Translations under genes and position numbers: made by a program
Shown here: positions 5,580-12,117 of the stretch, piece by piece
Layout: each line of letters starts with the position of its first letter
Position numbering within the stretch: the stretch's first letter is position 1
DNA from: Caryophanales bacterium UBA6879
GTDB lineage: Bacteria > Bacillota_I > Bacilli_A > RFN20 > CAG-288
NCBI GenBank assembly: GCA_002449135.1
Contig: DKCH01000063.1
Coordinates: 46,619-58,735 of the forward strand
Direction: 5' to 3'
DNA length: 12,117 bases
The notes under the pieces: generated by a model
What the model saw: only the letters and a program-made list of their open reading frames with translations
What the model was told of the DNA's origin: nothing
Database searches by the model: none

Positions 5580-7640
5580 ATGAAAAAGTCTTTATTTACC
5601 TTGGTTGCTTTATTATCATTAACACTTGTAGCTTGTAATGATAATAGTAGTTCACTCTTAACATCTAGTATAGGGGAGGTCAGTAGTTCATCTACTAGTT
5701 CTATATCTAACTCAGTTAGTAGCATTAGTAGTTCATCTATTAGTTCTATACCTAATTCATCTAGCAGTTCTTTTAGTAGCTCTTCTAGTAGTGAAAAACT
5801 AGATCTTATTGTTAAAAATACCGAAACATCTATTAAAGTTGGTGAAACTTTACAGGTTAGTTATGAAGTGGTTGGTGGTGAATCAAGTTCTATCACCTTT
5901 ACATCTTCTAATACCGATGTTGCTACTGTTTCTGAAACTGGTTTAATTACTGGTATTAAAGAAGGTAATACTGTTATTTCTGTTAAGTTAGAAAATATTA
6001 CTAAGTCTTTTGAGTTAGAAGTTAAAAAGATTGAAAGTAATGATTTAACTAGTATTTTAAAAACTACTTCTTCTAATGAAATTAAGTCTAATAATACAGG
6101 AACATATAAAATTAAAAATAAGTTAGGTGAAGCGACTTATAATTGGTTTATTTATTCTTCAGACACTATAACTACAGTTCTTAATGATAATGGTGTTGAA
6201 AGTAAAACTCAGTATTTTAAGACTGGTGATTCAATTGAAAAAATTGATTTAACAACAACATCTATTAGTAAATCTACTGTTGTTTCTTCTAGTTCAGAAC
6301 TTAGTGATGAAGAGTTTAAATCATATTATTCTTCTTTTACTTTAAATAATATTTCTACTGTTTCTAAATTAGTTTCTAATTATTTAACTGGTTCTTATTT
6401 TACTAGTGGTGCCCCTACATTTAGTATTACTCATGGTAGTATTACTAAATATGAAGCTATTAATAAATATGCCAAAGCTTCTGAAAAGAAATATTATGAG
6501 AATCTTTTATCTTTCGAAGTTGATGCTAATAGTAATTTAGTTAGCTTTAATTTTACTTGCGATATTTATGGTGAAGATGCTTATGATTTTGCAAATAATA
6601 ATAAAAAAGCTGATGCTACTAAATCAGATGATTCTTTTTCAGTTGATTCTACTTTAAAATATGATGCAAGAGTAGCAAGTGATGAACATCTTATTAATGA
6701 AAGTGATTATCATGTAAAAGATTTTGAAGTTGGTAGTATTGGTTTACATGAGAATAATACTATGTATGTTGGTGAAAAAATCCCATTAGAGATTAAAGTT
6801 ACTAGCCCTGCTATTTATTTAGCTGAAAATTTCACAATTGATGATAGTACTGATATTAATCCACAAGGTGTTGTCTTATTAACTAAAGACAAAAATCAAT
6901 ATTATATTGAAGCAAGTACTATAGGTACTACTACCATTACTGTTAATTCAGCTTATGGTGTTAGTAAAACAATTACTATTACTGTAAAAGAGGTTCAACC
7001 TACTAGTATTGAAATTACTGGTCTTACTTCTTTAAATAGTAAGCAAAAAGCTGAATATAAGGTTAATGTTTTACCTATTAATGCTAAAAATAAAGAGTTT
7101 TCTGCAAGCTTTACTGACCAAGAAATGGCTAATTATGCTGATTTACAAGTTGATTTAGATAATTCTAAGTTTATTGTAACTGCTAAAGAAATTAGTGAAG
7201 ATAAAGATGTTACTATTGAAGTTAAATCCTTAGCTGATGAAAACATTAAAAAGCAAATTACTATTACTATTAAGAAAGCTGTTAGCGGTACAGATAGTAT
7301 TAAACAATCTTTAGTTGGAAAAACATTTGAAAATTCTACAGCTTCTTTAACTTTTAGAAATGAGACTACTGGTGAAATTACGCTTAAGTCAACTAATAAT
7401 TATTCATTTAATTGGGATTTAGAAAAGAAGAATGATTCTGATTATAGAATTGTATTTACTAATGTTACAATTGTTGGAACATTAAATAGTTCAATTAAAT
7501 ATACTTTTGATGGTAATGATAAGAGTAATTCTGAATATAATAAAGTTAATTTTAGTTCAAATACACCTTCTCAAGTAAAGGTTTATGTATTGTATAACAA
7601 GACAACAAAAATGCTTCAAACTTTAAATATTAAAAAATAA
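5580..7640 (+). CDS. Ig-like (Big_2) domain surface lipoprotein, function unknown
   Basis: This is a 686-residue predicted lipoprotein. The signal peptide ends in the lipobox LVAC (16-19). Residues 23-71 are a Ser-rich linker containing a 15-residue tandem repeat. Residues 74-149 form a Big_2-type Ig domain, with the typical pattern VGETLQVSYEV, then SSNTDVATVSETGLITGIKEGNTVISV. Residues 152-335 are an unassigned mixed beta domain containing the only non-lipobox Cys (327). Two more Ig-like segments follow at about 380-471 (ending TTITVNSAYGVSKTITITVK) and 474-566. The C-terminal 120 residues (SLVGKTFENSTASLTF onward) look like a small beta-barrel. No catalytic motif is seen. It is the first gene of a two-gene operon, 12 bp before another lipoprotein. 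Roles in binding polysaccharide or host material are possible; none is shown. Confidence 0.8.
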   Translation: MKKSLFTLVALLSLTLVACNDNSSSLLTSSIGEVSSSSTSSISNSVSSISSSSISSIPNSSSSSFSSSSSSEKLDLIVKNTETSIKVGETLQVSYEVVGGESSSITFTSSNTDVATVSETGLITGIKEGNTVISVKLENITKSFELEVKKIESNDLTSILKTTSSNEIKSNNTGTYKIKNKLGEATYNWFIYSSDTITTVLNDNGVESKTQYFKTGDSIEKIDLTTTSISKSTVVSSSSELSDEEFKSYYSSFTLNNISTVSKLVSNYLTGSYFTSGAPTFSITHGSITKYEAINKYAKASEKKYYENLLSFEVDANSNLVSFNFTCDIYGEDAYDFANNNKKADATKSDDSFSVDSTLKYDARVASDEHLINESDYHVKDFEVGSIGLHENNTMYVGEKIPLEIKVTSPAIYLAENFTIDDSTDINPQGVVLLTKDKNQYYIEASTIGTTTITVNSAYGVSKTITITVKEVQPTSIEITGLTSLNSKQKAEYKVNVLPINAKNKEFSASFTDQEMANYADLQVDLDNSKFIVTAKEISEDKDVTIEVKSLADENIKKQITITIKKAVSGTDSIKQSLVGKTFENSTASLTFRNETTGEITLKSTNNYSFNWDLEKKNDSDYRIVFTNVTIVGTLNSSIKYTFDGNDKSNSEYNKVNFSSNTPSQVKVYVLYNKTTKMLQTLNIKK
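5682..5771 (+). repeat. 45-bp imperfect tandem repeat in the Ser-rich linker
   Basis: Two 45-bp units (5682-5726 and 5727-5771) match at 30 of the first 33 bases, then drift. They encode SSSSTSSISNSVSSI and SSSSISSIPNSSSSS (residues 35-64). This shows that the linker grew by in-frame duplication. The length may vary between strains. Confidence 0.75.
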
Positions 7641-7652
7641 AAGGGGAAATAG

Positions 7653-10031
7653 ATGAATAAAAAATTTTTATCTTTAAGCTTATTATCAATATTAGCTTTA
7701 GTTGGTTGTAATAATTCAAATGAATTAACTTCAAATAGTGCTAATATTTCTAATATTACTTCTAGTACTAGTAGTAGTTCTTCTAGTACTTCTAGCAGTG
7801 AAAATACAGTTAATGTTGAAGAAGTTATTAGTATTTTAAATAATTATGCTAAGGCTGAATCATATACAGTAGATTCTTTAGAATCTGATGGTAATGATGG
7901 CACTATTCAATTACAAGATATTTATACTAAAGACTATATTTCTATTGGCTATGCTAAAGGTGGATATGTAACTTTACCTAGTGTTGATACTGCTAAATAT
8001 GGTCCTAGTATGGTTTATTCTTTTAAGTATGATACTGATAATCAAGTTCATTTAGGTAAAGCAGTTTCTTATTATGATGATAATGATAATTTATCTAGTG
8101 TAAAAAGCTGTAAGGATTTGGATTATTTAAAGCTTTTTAATAATTCTAATTATGCTTTAAAAGCTAGTGATTTTAAGAAAGCTAGTAATCGTATTTATTC
8201 TACTGCTGATAATGTATTATATGTTTTAAGCCATTTAATGGGATATGATTCTACTAATACTGATTACAATATTGTTGAAGCTGATTTTTATGTAGAAAAT
8301 GGGGTATTAACTTTTGAATTATATAAGCAAATTGAAACTGATTATAATTCTACTGAGGTTTTAATTACTGCTACTTTAAATAAGCTTAATCAAACTAGTT
8401 CTCAAGTGTTAGCTGATTTTATTGCTTCTTATAAAACACCAACTAATAAAATGAGTGATGATGTAAGACAAAAATTAACGGCTGAAAATGTAGGTTTTAA
8501 TACTGATATTAGTTATAAAAATAGTTATGGTCAATTCCAATCTTTTGGCTCTACTAAAGTTGTTTCCCATTATGATAGTAATAATCGTGCTAATGATTTA
8601 GTCTCATATGATTTTACAGATACTATTAATAATGAAAGTTATTCTTATGTGTTAAAAAGAGATACTGACTTAAAAGGCGCTTTAGATACTTATATTGATG
8701 GTAATAATAATGTAAAAACTGAGAAGTTTGATCATTCTGATTTTTATTTTGGTAATGGTATTTTCTTTTTACAAGAAGAAATTGATTTAGATTCTTTTGT
8801 TTCTAATACTGATAATGATTTTTCTTATTTAGGTATTAATTATGATAGAATTTATGAATCTATTGCGGCATTAACTGTATTAACTGATTTAAATATTAAA
8901 GATATTGTTAGAATGACTGTTACTACTAATGAAAATGGGTTAGTAATTACTGCTGATTTAGATGCTTTCTATTATGGTGAAGATGGTTCAGCTATTGATT
9001 TAATTTTAAAGACTACTTCTACTTTAATTACTGATCCTATAGTTAGTCTTCCTTTAGAAGGATATAAAGAAGATGAGGACTCTAAAGCATTAGATACTGA
9101 TATTAAGAATACTTTTAGTCAATCATTTGTTGCTGATGGACATGGTTTAACTAGTTCAGGTGCTATTGCTGAAACTTTACCTAGTAACACTTATTATTAT
9201 CAAAAGGATCAATATTTAATTTTTAGAGAAAAGAATAGAGGAAACTATGTTGAAACCATTTATGGTTATAAAAAGATGGATAATGGTTTATTAAAGTTTA
9301 CTGTTGATAAAAAAGGTAATGTTACTGCAAGTGGTAATATTATTGCTGATAAAACTTTAAGTGACTTTATTCCTTGGACTGCTAAAAGTGTAGTTTTTAA
9401 TAAGATAGATGAAAAAACTTATGCTTTAAAACCTTATGTTAAGCATGTTGATAAAACTATATTTGGTGGTTCTTCTGTACATGGTTTAGTCGGTTCAACT
9501 TTTAGAATTAATATTGATGATAATAATAGAATTGATAATGTTTCTTATCAATATGTTACTAGTGGTTTATTAACTGGTAAGGAAGAATTAAAGTTCTCTT
9601 ATAAAAATGAAATTGAATTCCCTAGTAGTATTGTTAATAAGGATGGTTTTGACACACTAACAGAAGGTACTAGTGCAATTTATAATTGGACACAAGAAAA
9701 AGACACTAATATTGGCAAGATGTTTACTAAAAAATATGGTGATAAAGCTTCTTCTATTCCTTATTTATATGATGCTAATATTTCAGGTAAATGGTTTTTA
9801 GGAACTAATTATGATAGTACTGGAGATTTTTGTATTTATAATTCTCAAGATATAACTTCTTATGTTACTAATTATAAAGAATTATTAGTGGAACAAGGAT
9901 ATGTAGAAACTAAAGTTACTATTAGTTCAATTGAATATACTTATTATATTAAGGATAATGTAAGAATTAGATTTGGTGAAAAAGGTGAATATGATTTTTC
10001 TAAATATATTTACTTTGGTATAGCTAATTAG
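7653..10031 (+). CDS. Large surface lipoprotein with internal repeats, function unknown
   Basis: This is a 792-residue predicted lipoprotein that I do not recognise as a named family. The signal peptide ends in the lipobox LVGC (16-19), and residues 23-50 are an Asn/Ser-rich linker like its neighbour's. The remainder is rich in Asp, Asn and Tyr and alternates beta-strand-like stretches. It appears to hold three similar units of about 200 residues (about 55-262, 270-470 and 480-660). Each has a Y-K-D or Y-rich opening and an NG- or DD-containing hairpin, and each closes near a Pro (KTPTNK, LPLEGYK, EFPSSI). A last domain follows at about 663-792. No catalytic signature, membrane anchor or sorting motif was seen. 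The ribosome binding site AAGGGG (7641-7646) lies in the 12-bp gap after the Big_2 lipoprotein, so the two are co-transcribed and probably act together at the cell surface. Confidence 0.75.
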   Translation: MNKKFLSLSLLSILALVGCNNSNELTSNSANISNITSSTSSSSSSTSSSENTVNVEEVISILNNYAKAESYTVDSLESDGNDGTIQLQDIYTKDYISIGYAKGGYVTLPSVDTAKYGPSMVYSFKYDTDNQVHLGKAVSYYDDNDNLSSVKSCKDLDYLKLFNNSNYALKASDFKKASNRIYSTADNVLYVLSHLMGYDSTNTDYNIVEADFYVENGVLTFELYKQIETDYNSTEVLITATLNKLNQTSSQVLADFIASYKTPTNKMSDDVRQKLTAENVGFNTDISYKNSYGQFQSFGSTKVVSHYDSNNRANDLVSYDFTDTINNESYSYVLKRDTDLKGALDTYIDGNNNVKTEKFDHSDFYFGNGIFFLQEEIDLDSFVSNTDNDFSYLGINYDRIYESIAALTVLTDLNIKDIVRMTVTTNENGLVITADLDAFYYGEDGSAIDLILKTTSTLITDPIVSLPLEGYKEDEDSKALDTDIKNTFSQSFVADGHGLTSSGAIAETLPSNTYYYQKDQYLIFREKNRGNYVETIYGYKKMDNGLLKFTVDKKGNVTASGNIIADKTLSDFIPWTAKSVVFNKIDEKTYALKPYVKHVDKTIFGGSSVHGLVGSTFRINIDDNNRIDNVSYQYVTSGLLTGKEELKFSYKNEIEFPSSIVNKDGFDTLTEGTSAIYNWTQEKDTNIGKMFTKKYGDKASSIPYLYDANISGKWFLGTNYDSTGDFCIYNSQDITSYVTNYKELLVEQGYVETKVTISSIEYTYYIKDNVRIRFGEKGEYDFSKYIYFGIAN

Positions 10032-10059
10032 ATTTAGAACTTATTAATTTAAGATGATT

Positions 10060-10098
10060 AAGACATATAAAGTGTTTAAAACTTTGTATGTCTTTTTT
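10060..10098 (+). terminator. Rho-independent terminator of the lipoprotein operon
   Basis: A 13-bp stem pairs AAGACATATAAAG (10060-10072) with CTTTGTATGTCTT (10082-10094), with one G-U pair and a nine-base loop, followed by TTTT. It lies 28 bases after the stop. Confidence 0.88.
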
Positions 10099-10132
10099 GA
10101 TTATTAAAGTCTTGAGTAAATATTGTATGAAA

Positions 10133-10162
10133 CTTAATATTTTGATTTTTCTATTGTATACT
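10133..10162 (+). promoter_or_regulatory. Promoter candidate for psuG
   Basis: TATACT (10157-10162) is the likely -10, in the same GTATACTTTT context as the lipoprotein operon promoter. CTTAAT (10133-10138) is a poor -35, 18 bp upstream. The predicted leader is about 18 bases and includes GGAG at 10175-10178. No cre-like site is seen here. Confidence 0.4.
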
Positions 10163-10185
10163 TTTAAAGGAAATGGAGATTATAT

Positions 10186-11103
10186 ATGAATTTTTATAAT
10201 GAAATATTAGAACAATTGAAAGATATTCCTAATTATGAAGGAAAACCTGCTGTTGCTTTAGAAACAACAATTATTTCACATGGAATGCCTTATCCACAAA
10301 ATGTTGAAACTGCTTTAGCTGTTGAGCATGAAATAAGAAAAGTTGGAGCTATTCCTGTAACTATTGGTATTTTAGATGGAAAAATCAAGATAGGAATGAA
10401 TCCTGATGAAATTGAAACTTTTGGTAAGAAGCAACATGAAATTATGAAAGTCTCACGTCGTGATATTGGCTATTGTTTAGCTAATAAAAGATCTGGTGCT
10501 ACTACTGTTGCTGCTACTATGATTTTTGCTAATTTAGCACATATTTCAGTTTTTGCTACTGGTGGATTAGGTGGTGTTCATCGTGGGGCAACAACTAGTA
10601 TGGATGTTTCTGCTGATTTAGAAGAATTTGGAAAATCCCCTGTTAATGTTGTTTGTTCTGGTCCGAAAGCCATTTTAGATATTCCACTTACATTAGAATA
10701 CTTGGAAACTAAAGGTGTTCCTGTTATTGGTTATGGTACTTCTACTTTACCTTTATTTTATTCACGTGAGTCAAAATATAAATTAGATCAATACTGTGAA
10801 ACTCCAGAAGAAGTTGCTAATTTAATTCATGTTTATCAAGCTTTGAATTTAAAACAAGGTACTATTATTACTAATCCAATTCCAAAAGAAAATTCTTTAG
10901 ATGCCACAATGATGGAACAATATATTGAAAAAGCCGTAAACGAATCAATTAAATTAGGAATTAAAGGTAAAGAAATTACTCCTTATTTATTAGCAGAAAT
11001 CGTTAAGCTTACTAAAGGTAAATCATTAGAAGCTAATATTGCTTTAATAAAAAATAATGCGAAAGTAGCAGCTCAAATTGCTTTAGCACTTTCTAAGAAA
11101 TAA
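10186..11103 (+). CDS. psuG: Pseudouridine-5'-phosphate glycosidase
   Basis: The enzyme reversibly cleaves the C-C glycosidic bond of pseudouridine 5'-phosphate to uracil and ribose 5-phosphate, in the cytoplasm, during breakdown of pseudouridine from RNA. The 305 residues fit the family length. Conserved blocks are ALETTIISHGMPYPQNV (24-40), TTVAATMIFA (106-115), FATGGLGGVHRGA (123-135), VSADLEE (141-147), SGPKAILDIPLTLEYLET (158-175) and the C-terminal SLEANIALIKNNAKVAAQIA (280-299). Taking the E. coli active-site residues as Glu31, Lys93, Asp149 and Lys166 (from memory), Glu26, Lys88, Asp144 and Lys161 here all fit with one constant offset of five. Lys161 would form the ring-opened ribose adduct. 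GGAG seven bases before ATG supports the start. The usual partner psuK (pseudouridine kinase) is not adjacent; the next gene is convergent. Confidence 0.96.
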   Translation: MNFYNEILEQLKDIPNYEGKPAVALETTIISHGMPYPQNVETALAVEHEIRKVGAIPVTIGILDGKIKIGMNPDEIETFGKKQHEIMKVSRRDIGYCLANKRSGATTVAATMIFANLAHISVFATGGLGGVHRGATTSMDVSADLEEFGKSPVNVVCSGPKAILDIPLTLEYLETKGVPVIGYGTSTLPLFYSRESKYKLDQYCETPEEVANLIHVYQALNLKQGTIITNPIPKENSLDATMMEQYIEKAVNESIKLGIKGKEITPYLLAEIVKLTKGKSLEANIALIKNNAKVAAQIALALSKK

Positions 11104-11106
11104 AAC

Positions 11107-11622
11107 CTAAAATAAGGATATATCATTAGCTTTTGTTATTAAAGGATGCTCTATTTTATTTAAATCAAGTTTGTTATTTAAATAATTTACCGCATCTTTT
11201 TTTGTGATGCTTAAAGGCTCTCTAGGAAGATAATCACCTTTTTTTGTTAGTAAGACAAATTCGTTGTTTTGATTATAAAAACCAGTTAAAAAGAAATACG
11301 AATTGCTAGTAAAATACTCTTCTTCTTTTAAACGATTATATTCAAAATAGCCATTACATATAAAGATGGCTTTCCTTTGTAAAAAATCATCTTTAAATAA
11401 TGATTTAGTTAAAACTGTTTCGCTTCTAGCGTTATATATTATCTTATCTAGATTAGTGTATCCAAAATTTAGTTTTTTGATTTTTAATTTTTTATCTTCT
11501 AAAACAATAGCGTAAGCTTGTTTATTAAGTGTTATGGTTTCTGGTAATTCTTTTAAATTATCGCTTGAGATTTTTGTTAATAATTCTTGATTTTCTTTTG
11601 ATGTTATAAATTTTCTACACAT
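11107..11622 (-). CDS. Divergent, compact SRAP-domain protein (YedK/HMCES-like)
   Basis: SRAP proteins bind abasic sites in single-stranded DNA through Cys2, forming a stable thiazolidine crosslink that shields the lesion. Here the start MCRKF puts Cys at position 2, as the chemistry needs once Met is removed. NARSET (64-69) is the family's most conserved motif. RKAIFICNGYFEY (83-95) corresponds to the RRCLIPADGFYEW block and keeps the active-site Glu (Glu94). The usual HDRMP block appears as LPREP (132-136), so the catalytic His is replaced by Leu. At 171 residues it is shorter than the usual 190-230, and the WGLIP region is only FGYTN (53-57). It is tail-to-tail with psuG (three bases apart) and divergent from the MarR gene. 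No Shine-Dalgarno is seen before the ATG. It may be a working but reduced member or a diverged one with changed activity. Confidence 0.8.
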   Translation of the reverse strand: MCRKFITSKENQELLTKISSDNLKELPETITLNKQAYAIVLEDKKLKIKKLNFGYTNLDKIIYNARSETVLTKSLFKDDFLQRKAIFICNGYFEYNRLKEEEYFTSNSYFFLTGFYNQNNEFVLLTKKGDYLPREPLSITKKDAVNYLNNKLDLNKIEHPLITKANDISLF

Positions 11623-11657
11623 TGTATAAATATTATGCTTTATATTTTGTTTTTTGG

Positions 11658-11663
11658 ATTATA
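11658..11663 (-). promoter_or_regulatory. -10 box candidate for the SRAP gene
   Basis: On the minus strand TATAAT is read from 11663 to 11658, about 36 bases before the ATG. No convincing -35 lies 16-18 bp upstream. The predicted leader of about 30 bases lacks any AGGAGG-like sequence. Confidence 0.35.
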
Positions 11664-11691
11664 AATTTGTTGATAAATTTTGCCTTTTAGG

Positions 11692-11705
11692 TGTAATCGC
11701 TTTCA
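11692..11705 (-). promoter_or_regulatory. cre-like operator in the divergent SRAP/MarR spacer
   Basis: Read on the minus strand it is TGAAAGCGATTACA, which fits the looser cre consensus TGWNANCGNTNWCA fully and the stricter one with one mismatch. It ends four bases before the -35 box of the MarR-family gene and lies upstream of the SRAP -10 candidate, so it could affect either gene. Confidence 0.5.
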
Positions 11706-11708
11706 CAA

Positions 11709-11736
11709 TTGACATTGTTTTTTAAAACATTAAAAT
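11709..11736 (+). promoter_or_regulatory. Promoter of the MarR-family gene
   Basis: A perfect TTGACA (11709-11714) and TAAAAT (11731-11736) are 16 bp apart, the strongest -35 element in the window. The predicted start is near 11743, just before the inverted repeat at 11748-11765. Confidence 0.7.
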
Positions 11737-11747
11737 CATATTGTGAA

Positions 11748-11765
11748 TTGTTAGGATTCTAACAA
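11748..11765. promoter_or_regulatory. Inverted repeat, likely autoregulatory operator of the MarR-family protein
   Basis: TTGTTAG and CTAACAA are perfect 7-bp inverted repeats around GATT. They lie between the predicted transcription start and the ribosome binding site. Size and symmetry are typical of MarR dimer sites, and the position would allow repression of the gene's own promoter. It could also form a small RNA hairpin in the leader. Confidence 0.6.
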
Positions 11766-11777
11766 AAAGGAGAAGAA

Positions 11778-12117
11778 GTGAAAGATTTGGAACCAAAGGA
11801 ATTGATTTTTCTAGTTAGGAAAGCAGATAAACTTTTAGAAAGAGAAATTATTAATATTGCTATTGTTAACAACGCACATAGAGGAGCTCAAGGCCTTGTT
11901 CTTAAGACTTTAACTAATTTTAAAAATCATGGTGAACGCTGTTATCAAAAGGATTTAGAAAAAGCTTTTGGAATTAGACGTTCTTCTGTCTCAACTATTC
12001 TTAATTGCTTAGAAAATGATGGATTTATTAAAAGAGTTGTTGTGGAGAATGATTTACGTGCTAAAGAAATAATTCTTACTGAATTAGGTGAAAAAGAATG
12101 CTTAAAGATGGAAAAAT
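11778..12117 (+). CDS. MarR-family transcriptional regulator (3' end outside window)
   Basis: This is a dimeric winged-helix DNA-binding regulator. 113 codons are visible of about 140-160 expected, and no stop is reached. The start is GTG, supported by AGGAG at 11768-11772 five bases upstream. Helices at 6-30 precede the winged helix. YQKDLEKAFGIRRSSVSTILNCLENDGFIKR (56-86) holds the helix-turn-helix with recognition helix RRSSVSTILNCLENDG, and VVVENDLRAKEIILTELG (87-104) forms the wing with the family's conserved D-x-R, then the start of the dimerisation helix. Gene order suggests that it controls itself and probably genes downstream, out of view, often a transporter in such arrangements. 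Ligand unknown. Two Cys (55 and 77) and one late Cys (108) are visible, but nothing shows redox sensing. Confidence 0.9.
   Translation, partial: MKDLEPKELIFLVRKADKLLEREIINIAIVNNAHRGAQGLVLKTLTNFKNHGERCYQKDLEKAFGIRRSSVSTILNCLENDGFIKRVVVENDLRAKEIILTELGEKECLKMEK

Noticed and set aside
5640..5810. CRISPR or intergenic repeat array
   Set aside because: The repeats are in-frame Ser codons inside a lipoprotein stalk without uniform repeats and spacers.
11104..11160. Terminator for psuG just inside the SRAP gene
   Set aside because: I looked for a stem followed by a T-run and found only short imperfect pairings.
1..12117. Mobile element, tRNA or rRNA genes
   Set aside because: No transposase, integrase, terminal repeats, cloverleaf or rRNA signature was found; base composition and codon use look even throughout.

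Overview
The window is a very AT-rich stretch of a low-GC Gram-positive chromosome. Codons end mostly in A or T, genes start after AAGGAG-type ribosome binding sites, and terminators are simple hairpins. The stops seen are six TAA and two TAG. Trp is always TGG, so TGA is not read as Trp. The lipoproteins, an epsilon subunit of bacterial F-type, CcpA-type operator sites and a secreted plant-polymer lyase together suggest an uncultured gut Bacilli or mollicute-related lineage (RF39, Acholeplasmatales or Erysipelotrichales type). This placement is inference; no rRNA or other definitive marker is present.

Layout, left to right, all on + unless stated. (1) The end of the ATP synthase operon: the C-terminal 172 residues of atpD, then atpC overlapping it by one base, closed by a strong hairpin terminator. 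(2) A monocistronic elongation factor G-like gene with its own extended -10 promoter and a perfect CcpA-type (cre) operator just after the -10 box. Its GTPase motifs are altered (DVPGN for DTPGH), while the translocation tip of domain IV is kept. (3) A 363-bp intergenic region with a 19-bp perfect palindrome, a second perfect cre and a promoter candidate. It precedes a secreted family 1 pectate lyase lipoprotein that carries a collagen-like spacer. (4) After a terminator, a two-gene operon of large Ser-linker lipoproteins of unknown function: one with Ig-like (Big_2) domains, one with apparent internal repeats. (5) psuG, pseudouridine-5'-phosphate glycosidase, with the four active-site residues recalled for the E. 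coli enzyme at matching spacing. (6) A tail-to-tail minus-strand gene for a short, divergent SRAP (YedK/HMCES-like) protein that keeps Cys2, Asn and Glu but lacks the usual His. (7) A divergently transcribed MarR-family regulator, cut by the window end, with a consensus promoter, a cre-like site and a perfect inverted repeat likely to be its own operator.

A plausible common theme is carbon supply. Pectin is cut at the cell surface, lipoproteins of unknown role follow, pseudouridine is salvaged to uracil and ribose 5-phosphate, and three cre-like sites could link an unusual EF-G paralogue, the lyase and a MarR regulator to catabolite control. No transporter, kinase or CcpA gene lies in the window, so the link rests on operator sequences only. 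The most interesting item is the EF-G-like factor: a probably GTPase-impaired translation factor that appears to be under catabolite control.
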